Origin: Olsenella uli | GTDB taxonomy: Bacteria; Actinomycetota; Coriobacteriia; Coriobacteriales; Atopobiaceae | Length of the DNA stretch: 64,000 nt | Direction: 5' to 3' | NCBI RefSeq assembly: GCF_901212655.1 | Contig: NZ_CAAKON010000020.1 | Coordinates: 123,722-187,721 of the forward strand | Shown here: one piece after another, positions 1 through 8,544 of the stretch | How the letters are laid out: each line of letters starts with the position of its first letter | Numbering within the stretch: position 1 is the first letter of the stretch | Translations under genes and position numbers: made by a program | The notes under the pieces: generated by a model | What the model was told of the DNA's origin: nothing | The model's database searches: none | Seen by the model: the letters and a program-made list of their open reading frames with translations, nothing else

Positions 1-630
1 CGCCATGATGAACATGATCAGGATGCGCGCCGCCGGCGAGATCGCCGGGGACAGCACCTTGTGGCCCCAGCCCTTCGTGAGGTCGTTCACCAACATGCCC
101 GCAAGCGCCGGCAAGGCGATCATGAACACCATCTGGGTCATCATGCTCGCAACGTCAACCTGCACGGTGGCGCCCAAAAGCAGCTTGAGGGAGACCGGGA
201 TCGTAAACGGCGCGAGCACCGTGGAGACCAGAATGGTCGCGAGGGCGAGCGAGAGGTCCCCGTCGTACATGTCGCACCACATGAAGCAGACCACTGCCAC
301 CGGCACGCAGTACTCGAGCGTGGCTCCCACCACGAGGTTGGGGTCGTTGGCAAAGAGCAGCCCCGAGAGCACGCGGGACGCCACGGGCATCACAACCATT
401 GAGACGACGAGGATGGCGAGCATGTTCTTGGGGTGCCTGAACACCTCGACGACATGTCGGACGTTGTTGTTGAGCGAGCCCTGGAACGTCATGAAGGCGA
501 AGAGCACCGGGACGATTGGACGCAGCAGGCCGAAGACGCCCGGGAACAGCACGCCCAAGATGACGCATGTGGGCGCGATGAACATCATGTGGGAGCCAAG
601 CACCCGTCCCAACCTCGTCCAATTCTCCAT
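1..630 (-). CDS. Sodium/bile-acid symporter (BASS) family transporter, 5' part only
   Basis: The reading frame begins at ATG 630-628 and runs off the left edge of the window, so only the first 210 residues are present. A GGAGG lies 11 nt upstream of the ATG. The translated part is strongly hydrophobic with several predicted membrane helices (for example PTCVILGVLFPGVFGLL and MLAILVVSMVVMPVASRV), and contains the stretch FQGSLNNN near residue 50. This resembles SBF/BASS-type sodium-dependent organic anion transporters. The substrate cannot be inferred. It is transcribed away from the suf operon and shares the 631-885 intergenic region with it. The family assignment is moderate because the C-terminal half is not visible. 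Confidence 0.6.
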   Translation of the reverse strand, partial: MENWTRLGRVLGSHMMFIAPTCVILGVLFPGVFGLLRPIVPVLFAFMTFQGSLNNNVRHVVEVFRHPKNMLAILVVSMVVMPVASRVLSGLLFANDPNLVVGATLEYCVPVAVVCFMWCDMYDGDLSLALATILVSTVLAPFTIPVSLKLLLGATVQVDVASMMTQMVFMIALPALAGMLVNDLTKGWGHKVLSPAISPAARILIMFIMA

Positions 631-740
631 AGGGAAGGCAACCTCCAGGCCCAAAGATGGCGCAGGCCCACGTCCTCCAGACAGCAAAGACACAGGCCGC
701 ATGGCCAATCGTCGTTTTCGAAACAAAATCCCTAAGCGTT

Positions 741-800
741 TGGGGTATTATCGCCAAGGCGAAAATAATCCCACTGCCACTGGGGTATTATCACCAAGGC
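741..800 (+). repeat. Two 20-bp direct repeats, 40-bp period, upstream of suf operon
   Basis: TGGGGTATTATCGCCAAGGC (741-760) and TGGGGTATTATCACCAAGGC (781-800) differ at one base and start exactly 40 bp apart. Each contains TATTAT after GGGG, resembling an extended -10 element; a similar AGGGTATTATGCT stands just upstream of tRNA-Leu at about 52348. The repeats lie 86 bp before sufC, between it and the divergent transporter. They could be tandem promoters, or paired operator sites for the Rrf2 regulator encoded at the end of the operon. Neither role is proven; the repeat itself is directly visible. Confidence 0.6.
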
Positions 801-885
801 TCAACCAACAGGCAAGGCAGGCCCAGCCCGCACACGCCATGGTAACGCGTGCGAAACGGACGGCCAGCAAGGGTAAGGACACACG

Positions 886-1653
886 ATGGAACACCTCCTC
901 AACGTTAGCGGCGTCTCGGCGAGTGTCGACGAGAAGCCCATCCTCCACGGCATCGACCTCTCCCTGGACGCGGACGAGTGCCACGTCCTCATGGGGCCCA
1001 ACGGCGCCGGCAAGTCCACGCTCGGACACGTCATCATGGGCGACCCAACCTACCGCGTCACGGGCGGCAAGATCGAGTTCGCCGGCCAGGACATGACCGA
1101 CGACGCCGCCGACAAGCGCTCGCTCGCCGGCATCTTCCTCTCCTACCAGGCCCCCGTCGAGATCCCGGGCGTGCCCCTCTACAGCTTCCTGCGCACCATC
1201 TGCCAGAAGCGCCCCGAGCTCAAGATGACCGCCCGCCAGTTCCGCCGCCGCGTGGGCGAGCTCTGCGACGAGCTCGACATGGACTCCTCCTACCTCACTC
1301 GCGAGCTCAACGTGGGCTTCTCCGGCGGCGAGAAGAAGAAGGTCGAGATGCTGCAGCTCCTGCTCCTCCAGCCGAAGCTCGCCATCCTCGACGAGACCGA
1401 CTCCGGCCTTGACGTCGACGCGCTCTCCGTGGTCTCGCGCGGCATCACGGCCTATCGCGAGCAGTGCGGCGGGGCGCTCCTCATCATCACGCACAACACC
1501 CGCATCCTCGAGCGCGTGGACGTCGACCGCACGCACGTGATGGTCAAGGGCCACCTCGTGGCCAACGAGGGCCCCGAGCTCATCGGCGAGATCGACCGCG
1601 AGGGCTTCGAGCGCTTCGAGCACATCGAGGCCAACGAGAAGGCCGAGGCGTAA
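886..1653 (+). CDS. sufC: Fe-S cluster assembly ATPase SufC
   Basis: A 255-residue ABC-type ATPase, the usual SufC length. It has a Walker A (GPNGAGKST, about residue 38), an ABC signature (SGGEKKK, about 146) and a Walker B followed by ETDSGLDVDAL, a SufC hallmark. SufC dimerises on SufB-SufD in the cytoplasm and its ATPase activity drives remodelling of the scaffold during Fe-S cluster assembly. It is the first gene of a tightly packed operon: only 3 nt separate its stop from the sufB ATG. A preceding gggtaaggacacacg gives an AAGG-type ribosome binding site. Assignment is very secure. Confidence 0.97.
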   Translation: MEHLLNVSGVSASVDEKPILHGIDLSLDADECHVLMGPNGAGKSTLGHVIMGDPTYRVTGGKIEFAGQDMTDDAADKRSLAGIFLSYQAPVEIPGVPLYSFLRTICQKRPELKMTARQFRRRVGELCDELDMDSSYLTRELNVGFSGGEKKKVEMLQLLLLQPKLAILDETDSGLDVDALSVVSRGITAYREQCGGALLIITHNTRILERVDVDRTHVMVKGHLVANEGPELIGEIDREGFERFEHIEANEKAEA

Positions 1654-1656
1654 GCG

Positions 1657-3195
1657 ATGGCAGACCTGAGCAAGATCGCCGAGCAGGCAGCCGCCCTCGC
1701 CGCCAAGGCAAAGGCAGACGCCCAGCCGACGCAGAGCGCAACCGTGGACGTCGAGCACGGCGCCAACGTGCCGGGCGCCGAGCCCGAGCGCAAGCGCGCC
1801 GAGGTGGCCGACGTCGACCGCAGCATGTACGACTTCGTGAAGCCCGAGGCCGGTTACGAGCGCTTCGCCGACGGCCTCTCCGGCGACGTCGTCGAGGAGA
1901 TTAGCCGCAAGAAGGACGAGCCCGCCTGGATGCTCGAGATGCGTCTCCGTGCCCTCGACCTCTACGAACGCATGGAGATGCCCGCCAACTGGGGTCCCTC
2001 CATCGGTGGCCTGGACATGGGCACGATCTCCACGTACGTGGCGAGTGGCTCCAAGCAGGCCAAGGACTGGAGCGAGGTGCCCGATGACATCAAGGACACC
2101 TTCGAGCGCCTGGGCATTCCCGAGGCCGAGCGCGCGAGCCTGGCCGGCGTGGGCGCCCAATACGACTCCGAGATCGTCTACCACAACATGAAGGACGAGG
2201 TGGCCAAGCAGGGCGTCGTCTACACCACCGTCGAGGACGCGCTGCACACAGGCTACGAGGACATGGTGCGCGAGTACTTCGGCACGCTCATCCCCATGAG
2301 CGACCACAAGTTCGCGGCCCTGCACTACGCGGTCTGGAGCGGCGGCTCGTTCGTCTACGTGCCGGCCGGCGTGCACCTGGACTTTCCGCTGCAGAGCTAC
2401 TTCCGTCTGAACGCGGCGGGCGCGGGCCAGTTCGAGCACACCCTCATCATCGTGGAGCCGGGCGCCGACCTGCACTTTATTGAGGGTTGCTCGGCACCCA
2501 AGTACAACGTGGCCAACCTCCACGCGGGCGCCGTGGAGCTCTTCGTCAAGAAGGGCGCGCGCCTGCGCTACTCGACCATCGAGAACTGGTCGAAGAACAT
2601 GTACAACCTCAACACCAAGCGTGCCAAGGTCGAGGAGGACGGCAAGATCGAGTGGGTCTCCGGCTCATTCGGCAGCCACATCTCCTACCTCTACCCGAGC
2701 TCCGTGCTCGTGGGCAAGCGCGCGAGCTGCGAGTTCACCGGCATCACCTTCGCCGGTGCCACGCAGAACCTCGACACGGGCTGCAAGGTGACCCTCGCCG
2801 CGCCCGACACGCGCGCGAGCGTGGACACCAAGTCGCTCTCCAAGGGCGGCGGCATCTCCACGTTCCGCAGCTCCGTCGTAGTGACGAAGGCCGCACAGAA
2901 CGCCAAGGCCTCCGTGAGCTGCTCCTCGCTCATGCTCGACGACATCAGTCGCTCCGACACCATCCCGGCGATGGACGTTCGCAACGCCACCGCGAGCGTG
3001 GGCCACGAGGCCACCATCGGCCGCATCTCGGACGACACGGTGCTCTACCTCATGAGTCGCGGCTGCTCCGAGCAGGAGGCCAAGACCATGGTGGTCAACG
3101 GCTTCGCGGACCCGGTCTCGAAGGAGCTGCCGCTTGAGTACGCCGTCGAGATGAACAACCTCATCAAGCTCGAGATGGAAGGGGCGATCGGTTAG
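1657..3195 (+). CDS. sufB: Fe-S cluster scaffold protein SufB
   Basis: A 512-residue SufB. The N-terminal region begins with an Ala/Lys/Gln-rich stretch of about 60 residues, longer than in minimal SufB proteins. The conserved beta-helix core follows, including YVPAGVHLDFPLQSYFR, EPGADLHFIEGC and the C-terminal region with RNATASVGHEATIGRI. SufB receives sulfur from SufS/SufU and, with SufC and SufD, builds and transfers Fe-S clusters in the cytosol. Its TAG stop is immediately followed by the sufD ATG, so translation is probably coupled. ATG 1657 is chosen because it directly follows the sufC stop. Confidence 0.96.
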   Translation: MADLSKIAEQAAALAAKAKADAQPTQSATVDVEHGANVPGAEPERKRAEVADVDRSMYDFVKPEAGYERFADGLSGDVVEEISRKKDEPAWMLEMRLRALDLYERMEMPANWGPSIGGLDMGTISTYVASGSKQAKDWSEVPDDIKDTFERLGIPEAERASLAGVGAQYDSEIVYHNMKDEVAKQGVVYTTVEDALHTGYEDMVREYFGTLIPMSDHKFAALHYAVWSGGSFVYVPAGVHLDFPLQSYFRLNAAGAGQFEHTLIIVEPGADLHFIEGCSAPKYNVANLHAGAVELFVKKGARLRYSTIENWSKNMYNLNTKRAKVEEDGKIEWVSGSFGSHISYLYPSSVLVGKRASCEFTGITFAGATQNLDTGCKVTLAAPDTRASVDTKSLSKGGGISTFRSSVVVTKAAQNAKASVSCSSLMLDDISRSDTIPAMDVRNATASVGHEATIGRISDDTVLYLMSRGCSEQEAKTMVVNGFADPVSKELPLEYAVEMNNLIKLEMEGAIG

Positions 3196-4428
3196 ATGGC
3201 CGCGACCCTAGACCAGGCAGCGAAGACCGCCGCCACGGGCACCGTCACGCTCTCCGGCGTTGACGTGGCGCCCTCCCAGACCTGGAACTGGCTCAAGATC
3301 AACGACACGAAGCTCACGGTGCCCGAGCCCCCCGCTGCAGACCCCGCGGCCGACGTGCCCGCCGCCGCCCGCCGCATCACCTGCGGCGCCGGTGCGGAGG
3401 CCACCCAGTGGCTCGACGCCGCGGCAACCTCCCGCCGCACCGTTGTCGTGCCCGCCGGCGCAACCGCACAGACCGTGACGGTCGAGCTCGATGCCTCGCT
3501 CGGCGCCGTGGCCCAAACGAACGTCTTCTGCCGCCCCCACTCCGAAGTGAGCGTGAACGTCGTCGTGGCCGAGGGCCTGGGCGCCGCGCCCAAGGAGCGC
3601 GACGAACGTGCCCACGCCGAGGCCAACGAGGAGGTTGCCCGCAAGGCCGACCTTCCGCACATCAAGGGAGACGCCGCCGTCACGAGCGGCCACGCCCTGC
3701 GCATCCACGCCGAGGCGGCAAGCGTCGTCCACGTGACCCTGCTCGTGGCCGCCGGCACGAACGAGCAGTACCTCGACAGCCTCGGCGTCATCGCAGACGA
3801 CCGCGCCGAGGTCACCGTCCACCAGTACGTCATCGGCGCCGGCGCCACGGCGCTCGGCACCAACGTCGAGCTCAACGGCGACCGCAGCCGTCTCGACCTC
3901 ACGCTGCGCTACCTGGCCGGCGCGGGCGATAAGCTCGACCTTGGCTACTCGGTGCCGATGCTGGGCAAGAAGAGCCGCGCCAACCTCGACATGACCGGCG
4001 TGCTCACCGATGACGCCCAGAAGTCCCTGCGCGCCACGATCGACCTCAAGCACGGCTGCAAGGGTGCCAAGGGCTCCGAGCAGGAGACCGTCCTGGTGGC
4101 CGGCGACGACGTACGCAACAAGACGCTGCCGGTCATCCTCTGCGACGAGGACGACGTCGAGGGCGCCCACGGCGCCGCCATCGGCACGGTGAGCGCCGAG
4201 CAGCTCGGCTACCTCTCCGACCGCGGCCTCACCGAGCGAGAGGCACTCGAGCTCTTCAGCCGCGCCATCGTGGACGACGCCGCCAACACCCTGCCGGGCG
4301 CGGCGCCCGCGGCCGTGGTCTGCTGGGCCCGCACGGCCCTGGGAGCCGAGGCCGCCGAGGAGATTGCCGACGCGCTCGAGCTCGGCGACCATGCGCTCGC
4401 GCGCACGAACGACGAAAGCGAGGCATAA
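3196..4428 (+). CDS. sufD: SufD-like Fe-S cluster assembly protein
   Basis: A 410-residue protein with the SufB/SufD-type C-terminal repeat region: LDLTLRYLAGAG, the region around LKHGCKGAKGSEQETV, and the helical tail LSDRGLTEREALELFSRAIV. Its position between sufB and sufS and its length fit SufD, the partner that forms the SufB-C2-D scaffold complex. It is more divergent than SufB and has an Ala-rich N-terminal half, as SufD proteins often do. Translation starts at the ATG directly abutting the sufB stop. The next gene begins 5 nt after its stop. Confidence 0.93.
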   Translation: MAATLDQAAKTAATGTVTLSGVDVAPSQTWNWLKINDTKLTVPEPPAADPAADVPAAARRITCGAGAEATQWLDAAATSRRTVVVPAGATAQTVTVELDASLGAVAQTNVFCRPHSEVSVNVVVAEGLGAAPKERDERAHAEANEEVARKADLPHIKGDAAVTSGHALRIHAEAASVVHVTLLVAAGTNEQYLDSLGVIADDRAEVTVHQYVIGAGATALGTNVELNGDRSRLDLTLRYLAGAGDKLDLGYSVPMLGKKSRANLDMTGVLTDDAQKSLRATIDLKHGCKGAKGSEQETVLVAGDDVRNKTLPVILCDEDDVEGAHGAAIGTVSAEQLGYLSDRGLTEREALELFSRAIVDDAANTLPGAAPAAVVCWARTALGAEAAEEIADALELGDHALARTNDESEA

Positions 4429-4433
4429 GGCAC

Positions 4434-5666
4434 ATGGCCGAAGCCATCGACATCACAGCCAACCCCTACAAGGCCGACTTCCCCCTGATTGCGCAGAACC
4501 CGGGGCTCTCCTTCCTCGACAGCGCCGCCACCGCCCAGCGTCCGGCCACCGTGCTTGACGCCCAGCGCCGCTTCTACGAGACGATGAACGCCAACCCGCT
4601 GCGCGGCCTCTACAAGCTCTCCGTTGACGCCACGCAGGCCATCGAGGAGGCGCGCGGCAAGGTTGCCGCCTTCCTCGGCGCCACCGACCGCGACGAGGTC
4701 GTCTTCACGAGAAACGCCAGCGAGGCGCTCAACATCATCGCCAAGACGCTCGGGCCCCAGGCACTCGGCGAGGGTGACGAGGTGTGCATCTCCATCATGG
4801 AGCACCACTCCAACCTCATCCCGTGGCAGCAGGTCTGCCGCGCGACGGGCGCCGATCTCGTCTACCTGCGCCCCAACGAGGAGGGCCGGATCACGCCGGA
4901 GGAGGTTGCGGCAAAGATTGGCCCGCGCACGAAGATCGTCTCCGTCACCCACGTCTCCAACGTGTTTGGCGTCGAGAACCCCGTCCGCATGATTGCGGAT
5001 GCCGCCCACGCCCAGGGTGCCACGGTCATCGCCGACGGCGCCCAGTCGCTCCCCCACGTCCACGTCGACGTGCGAGAGCTCGGCGTTGACGCCTTTGCCT
5101 TCTCAGCCCACAAGCTCGGCGGCCCGATGGGCATCGGCGGGCTCTGGGGCAAGCGCGAGCTGCTCGAGAGCCTCCCGCCCTTCCTCACTGGCGGCGAGAT
5201 GATTGACTCCGTGACCGAGACCGACGCCGTCTGGGCACCCATTCCCGAGAAGTTCGAGGCCGGAACCCAGGATGCCGCGGGCATCTACGCCACCGGCGCC
5301 GCCATCGACTACGTGGTGGAGCACGGCCGCGACGAGCTTGAGGCGCGCGAGCGCGAGCTGGCCGCCCACCTCTGCGAGCAGCTCCAGGCGCTCGACTTCG
5401 TGACCATCGTGGGCCCGAGCGACCCGAAGGCCCACATCGGTGCCGTCTCCTTCAACGTGGACGGCATCCACCCGCACGACGTCTCGAGCCTACTCGACAC
5501 CAAGGACGTCGCCATCCGCGCCGGCCACCACTGCGCACAGCCCCTGCTTACCTGGATGGGCATCGAGAGCTGCTGCCGCGCCAGCGTGGCCTTCTACAAT
5601 GACCGCCACGACATCGACCAGCTCGTCGATGGCCTCAAGTTCGTATGGGGAGTCTTCCATGGCTAA
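4434..5666 (+). CDS. sufS: SufS-type cysteine desulfurase (class V aminotransferase)
   Basis: A 410-residue PLP enzyme that removes sulfur from cysteine, giving alanine and an enzyme-bound persulfide for cluster assembly. The PLP-binding lysine is K227 in SAHKLGGPMGIGG, and the catalytic cysteine is C367 in GHHCAQPLL, placing it in the group II (SufS/CsdB) family. MEHHSNLIPW and ADGAQSLPH are further family motifs. Its end overlaps the start of sufU by 8 nt, so the sulfur donor and its acceptor SufU are translationally coupled. Confidence 0.97.
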   Translation: MAEAIDITANPYKADFPLIAQNPGLSFLDSAATAQRPATVLDAQRRFYETMNANPLRGLYKLSVDATQAIEEARGKVAAFLGATDRDEVVFTRNASEALNIIAKTLGPQALGEGDEVCISIMEHHSNLIPWQQVCRATGADLVYLRPNEEGRITPEEVAAKIGPRTKIVSVTHVSNVFGVENPVRMIADAAHAQGATVIADGAQSLPHVHVDVRELGVDAFAFSAHKLGGPMGIGGLWGKRELLESLPPFLTGGEMIDSVTETDAVWAPIPEKFEAGTQDAAGIYATGAAIDYVVEHGRDELEARERELAAHLCEQLQALDFVTIVGPSDPKAHIGAVSFNVDGIHPHDVSSLLDTKDVAIRAGHHCAQPLLTWMGIESCCRASVAFYNDRHDIDQLVDGLKFVWGVFHG

Positions 5667-6213
5667 CGAGAACGTCTACAGTCGCGCGCTCATGGACCAC
5701 GTGAGCAACCCGGACTACAAGTACAAGATGGACGACCCCACCCTCTCCCACGAGGGTATCAACCCCAGCTGCGGCGACGACCTCGTGCTCGACGTGCGCC
5801 TCGGCGATGACGGCAAGATCGCCGAGGTGAGCTGGACGGGACATGGCTGTGCCGTCTCCCAGGGCTCCGCGGACATGATGAGCGACCTCATGGTGGGCGA
5901 GACCCCCGAGAACGCCCGTGCCCTCTGCCACCTCTTTGGCAAGATGATCCGCGGCGAGGAGAAGGACGAGAGCAAGCTGGACGAGCTTGACGAGGCAAGC
6001 TGCCTCGAGTCCATATCGCACATGCCCGCACGTGTGAAGTGCGCTGAGCTTGCCTGGCGCACGCTCGACGAGATGCTCGCCCACCCGAAGACCTCCGAGC
6101 GCACCTCCCCCACCTCCACGGAGGACGGCACGGACGAGAGCGGAAACCCGCTCGCGGGCAAGACCGTCGTCGACTGCGCAACCGACGGACACGGCATGGG
6201 AGAGAGGGCCTAG
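5659..6213 (+). CDS. sufU: SufU-type zinc-dependent sulfurtransferase/scaffold
   Basis: A 184-residue protein starting at the ATG inside the sufS stop region (ttccATGgc). It has the three conserved cysteines of SufU in NPSCGDDL, GHGCAVSQGSADMM and ARVKCAELAW. In Firmicutes-type SUF systems SufU takes persulfide sulfur from SufS. The insertion between the second and third cysteine that distinguishes SufU from IscU is present (LFGKMIRGEEKDESKLDELDEA region). The last 40 or so residues are a Ser/Thr/Asp-rich extension beyond the usual SufU length and end in DGHGMGERA. It overlaps sufS and is followed after 2 nt by the Rrf2 gene. Confidence 0.94.
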   Translation: MANENVYSRALMDHVSNPDYKYKMDDPTLSHEGINPSCGDDLVLDVRLGDDGKIAEVSWTGHGCAVSQGSADMMSDLMVGETPENARALCHLFGKMIRGEEKDESKLDELDEASCLESISHMPARVKCAELAWRTLDEMLAHPKTSERTSPTSTEDGTDESGNPLAGKTVVDCATDGHGMGERA

Positions 6214-6215
6214 CC

Positions 6216-6692
6216 ATGGCCTCAGGCATCTCCACAAAGGGTCGCTACGCCCTGCGTGTCATGGCAGACCTCGCGGTCTCCCAGGGCGAGAACGACTGGG
6301 TGTCCCTCGGTGACGTATCACGTAGGCAGGGTATCTCGAGGAAATACCTCGAGCAGGTCATGGCCTCCCTGCACCGGGCGGGTTTCGTCACAAGCCAGCG
6401 CGGCAAGGGGGGCGGCTACCGCCTCAAGCGCGACCCGGCCAACTACACGCTCGGCGAGATCATCCGTTCGGCCGAGGGCAGCTCGCTTGCGCCCGCGGCC
6501 TGCCTCGACTGCTCGAGCGGCACGCTCTGCCCGCGGTCGAGTCACTGCCCCACCCTGCCGGTCTGGCAGGAGCTCGGAGCCCTCATCAGCGGCTACCTCG
6601 ACAGCAAGCACCTCTCGGACATCACCGCCAACATGACCCAGCCTGAGGACACCGACACCGCCCTCTCCGGCATTGAGGGGCTCTGCAAATAA
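6216..6692 (+). CDS. Rrf2-family transcriptional regulator of the suf operon
   Basis: A 158-residue Rrf2/IscR-family protein. The winged-helix region is seen at residues 1-70 (STKGRYALRVMADLA, RKYLEQVMASLHRAGFV, KGGGYRL). A Cys cluster C-LDC-(6)-C-(5)-C around residues 93-108 is the usual place where this family binds an Fe-S cluster. As the last gene of the suf operon it probably senses cluster status and controls the operon, in the manner of IscR or actinobacterial SufR. The regulatory target is inferred from position only. A strong terminator follows at 6748. Confidence 0.92.
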   Translation: MASGISTKGRYALRVMADLAVSQGENDWVSLGDVSRRQGISRKYLEQVMASLHRAGFVTSQRGKGGGYRLKRDPANYTLGEIIRSAEGSSLAPAACLDCSSGTLCPRSSHCPTLPVWQELGALISGYLDSKHLSDITANMTQPEDTDTALSGIEGLCK

Positions 6693-6747
6693 AGGGACCC
6701 CAACCCCACAGACCCATCGAGCTCGCCCAAGCTCAGCCGGCAAACGC

Positions 6748-6780
6748 GCGGCCCCATCGCAAGACGGGGCCGCCTTTTTC
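6748..6780 (+). terminator. Rho-independent terminator of suf operon
   Basis: GCGGCCCC and GGGGCCGC form a perfect 8-bp stem with a 10-nt loop, followed by CTTTTTC. It lies 55 bp after the Rrf2 stop. Confidence 0.9.
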
Positions 6781-7021
6781 TTGTTGCACCGTTCATAGAC
6801 GCCCAACAGCGAAGCCGGCCCGCCCGACCCAGAGACTATGGGAACATGTTGCGAAGAGGCCGACAAGCGTAAGCGCGGCACCGCAACAACGAAACGGCCC
6901 CGCCCAGCCCTAGAACTAAGGAAACAATCCACAGAGGGGGCCAGGCAATTGCCTGGTCCCCTCGAGGACGTTGCCATGTTCCAGGGCCGGCCGGGGCCAA
7001 CTCCCAGCTTGTTAGCGCAAG
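6781..7021. other. Gene-free stretch between suf operon and NlpC/P60 gene, with 30-bp palindrome
   Basis: No credible gene is seen here. At 6934-6963 there is an almost perfect 30-bp palindrome centred on CCAGGCAATTGCCTGG; its only non-complementary pair is G opposite T, which would still pair as G-U in RNA. There is no loop, so it looks more like a protein-binding dyad than a normal terminator, although it does lie in the 3' region of the minus-strand NlpC/P60 gene. Confidence 0.55.
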
Positions 7022-8227
7022 CTATGCCTTCGTGCGGTACCAGGGAGAGCCGTAGACCGCGCGATACGAGATGCCGACGCGCTCGTTTCCGGCGTCAATC
7101 ATCATGCCGCCACCCATGTAGATGCCCACATGGCCACCCCAGCAGACGATATCACCCTTCTGGGGATTCGAGGTCGACTTGCCCCAGCCACCCTGTGACT
7201 CGGAGGTACGAGGCAGCGAGATGCCCGCCTGGGCATAGCAGTACCGCACGAAGCCGGAGCAGTCGTAGCCCACGGGACCCGTGCCACCATAGACGTAGGG
7301 GCCGCCAACCTTGCTCCACGCGGCCGAGACGATGGCGTCACGCTGGGACTGCGTGAGCCCGCTCGAGGAGCCGGAATTGCCGTTGGAGCTGCCGTTGTTG
7401 CTCGGCTTGGAGGGCTTGGAGGGCTTGGAGGGAGAGGTGGGCGTCTCCTGCGAACCAGCGTTGTCGGTGGTATCGGTGTTGGCGGAGCCCTGGTTTCCAG
7501 CGCCGCCGTTGGACTCGTTGCCACCGTTGTTGGCAGTGCCCGACTCCGCAGAGCCTCCTGCGACGTCCTGCTCGGTTACGTAGCCGCCATCCTGCCGGGC
7601 CTGCTGCTGCGCAGCCTCCTGGGCGGCCTTCTGCTGCGCCTCGTAGGCGGCCTGCTCCTCGGCCAGCTTGTCCTGGACCTGCTGGTCGAGGGAGCTCACG
7701 TACGTCTCGGCCTCAGACGTCTTGGCATCCAAGTCGTCCTTCTGGGATTGCTGGTCTGCAAGGAGCTGCTGCTGCTCGGACTTCTTCTGGTCGAGCTCGT
7801 TCTGAATGTCCTTGACCTGCTGGATGGTCTGGGCGTCGCTCTCGCTCACCTTGGAGGCGTAATAGATGCGGTTCACCAGGTCATCGAAGCTGTTGGACTC
7901 GAAGATGATGGACGCGAGCGAGACGCCGCCCGTCTTGTAGTTGGTCGAGACGCGACCGGCCAACGTGTCCTGGGCCTGGGAGAGCTCCGTCTGCTTCTGG
8001 GCAATCTCGGCATTCGTACTGTCGAGGTCCTCCTGCGTCTGCAGAAGATCCTGGCCAAGGTCGGAGGCCTGGGAGTAGAGGTCGTTCAGGTGGGAGCTGG
8101 CCTCGTCGAGCTGGGACTGGAGCTCCGAGGAGGTATCGGCCACGGACAGCGTGGGCAGGCCTGTGAGAACGGAAACGCCAAGGGCGGCACCAATGGCAAA
8201 ACGAGCAATCCTGGTCTTGCAAGTCAT
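7022..8227 (-). CDS. Secreted peptidoglycan hydrolase, coiled coil plus NlpC/P60 domain
   Basis: A 401-residue exported cell-wall hydrolase. Residues 1-30 form a Sec signal peptide (basic start, hydrophobic core IGAALGVSVLTGL, probable cleavage after SVADT). Residues about 33-215 are a Gln/Asp-rich coiled coil of the type found in PcsB/RipA-like hydrolases. A Gly/Ser/Asn linker then contains three tandem SKP units encoded by perfect 9-bp repeats (7404-7430). The C-terminal NlpC/P60 domain has the catalytic Cys in YDCSGFVRYC and the His in GGHVGIYMG. It should cleave stem-peptide bonds during division or wall turnover. A good promoter is present upstream. Confidence 0.94.
   Translation of the reverse strand: MTCKTRIARFAIGAALGVSVLTGLPTLSVADTSSELQSQLDEASSHLNDLYSQASDLGQDLLQTQEDLDSTNAEIAQKQTELSQAQDTLAGRVSTNYKTGGVSLASIIFESNSFDDLVNRIYYASKVSESDAQTIQQVKDIQNELDQKKSEQQQLLADQQSQKDDLDAKTSEAETYVSSLDQQVQDKLAEEQAAYEAQQKAAQEAAQQQARQDGGYVTEQDVAGGSAESGTANNGGNESNGGAGNQGSANTDTTDNAGSQETPTSPSKPSKPSKPSNNGSSNGNSGSSSGLTQSQRDAIVSAAWSKVGGPYVYGGTGPVGYDCSGFVRYCYAQAGISLPRTSESQGGWGKSTSNPQKGDIVCWGGHVGIYMGGGMMIDAGNERVGISYRAVYGSPWYRTKA
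7404..7430 (-). repeat. Three perfect 9-bp tandem repeats in linker
   Basis: GGCTTGGAG occurs three times in a row on the plus strand. On the coding strand these encode the repeated Ser-Lys-Pro linker of the NlpC/P60 protein. Copy number may vary by slippage while staying in frame. Confidence 0.85.
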
Positions 8228-8257
8228 CGAACGGAATTCCCTTCGGTTGCTTACAGA

Positions 8258-8279
8258 AATGGCAGCTTACGCTGCCATT
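8258..8279 (-). promoter_or_regulatory. 5'-UTR hairpin upstream of NlpC/P60 gene
   Basis: AATGGCAGC and GCTGCCATT form a perfect 9-bp stem with a GTAA loop. It would sit at the very 5' end of the transcript if the promoter at 8288-8316 is used, a position typical of mRNA-stabilising hairpins. It is too short to be the c-di-AMP riboswitch sometimes found before such genes. Confidence 0.5.
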
Positions 8280-8287
8280 GGTTATTA

Positions 8288-8316
8288 ATCATAGTGTTTC
8301 CTAGCACCTGTTCCAA
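8288..8316 (-). promoter_or_regulatory. Sigma-A-type promoter for NlpC/P60 gene
   Basis: Reading on the minus strand, TTGGAA (-35) and TATGAT (-10) are separated by 17 bp, about 60 bp upstream of the ATG. Confidence 0.65.
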
Positions 8317-8487
8317 GCTTATGTGAAGCCGCAGTGAACGCTGCAGCTCAGCAGTTCGTCCCGCTCAAACCCAAAAAGCCTGACGCCCGCAAGACCGCCC
8401 GCAGGGTCCCACGGCGAGCATGTCTCGTCTCCGGCATCAAAAGCAAGGACCACAAACATGGCCCCGTTCGTCTCCCAAAGAGTCGCA

Positions 8488-8518
8488 CAAAAAACGGGAC
8501 ACCCCAAGGGGTGCCCCG
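8488..8518 (-). terminator. Rho-independent terminator of fba
   Basis: On the minus strand, CGGGGCACCCC pairs with GGGGTGTCCCG (11 bp, one G-U) around a 2-nt loop, followed by TTTTTTG. It lies 27 bp after the fba stop. Confidence 0.88.
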
Positions 8519-8544
8519 AAAAGGCCGAATGCCAAGGCGAAAAG

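Noticed and set aside
8228..8487. c-di-AMP (ydaO) riboswitch before the NlpC/P60 gene
   Set aside because: The leader downstream of the promoter is only about 60 nt and holds just one simple hairpin, too short for this riboswitch class.
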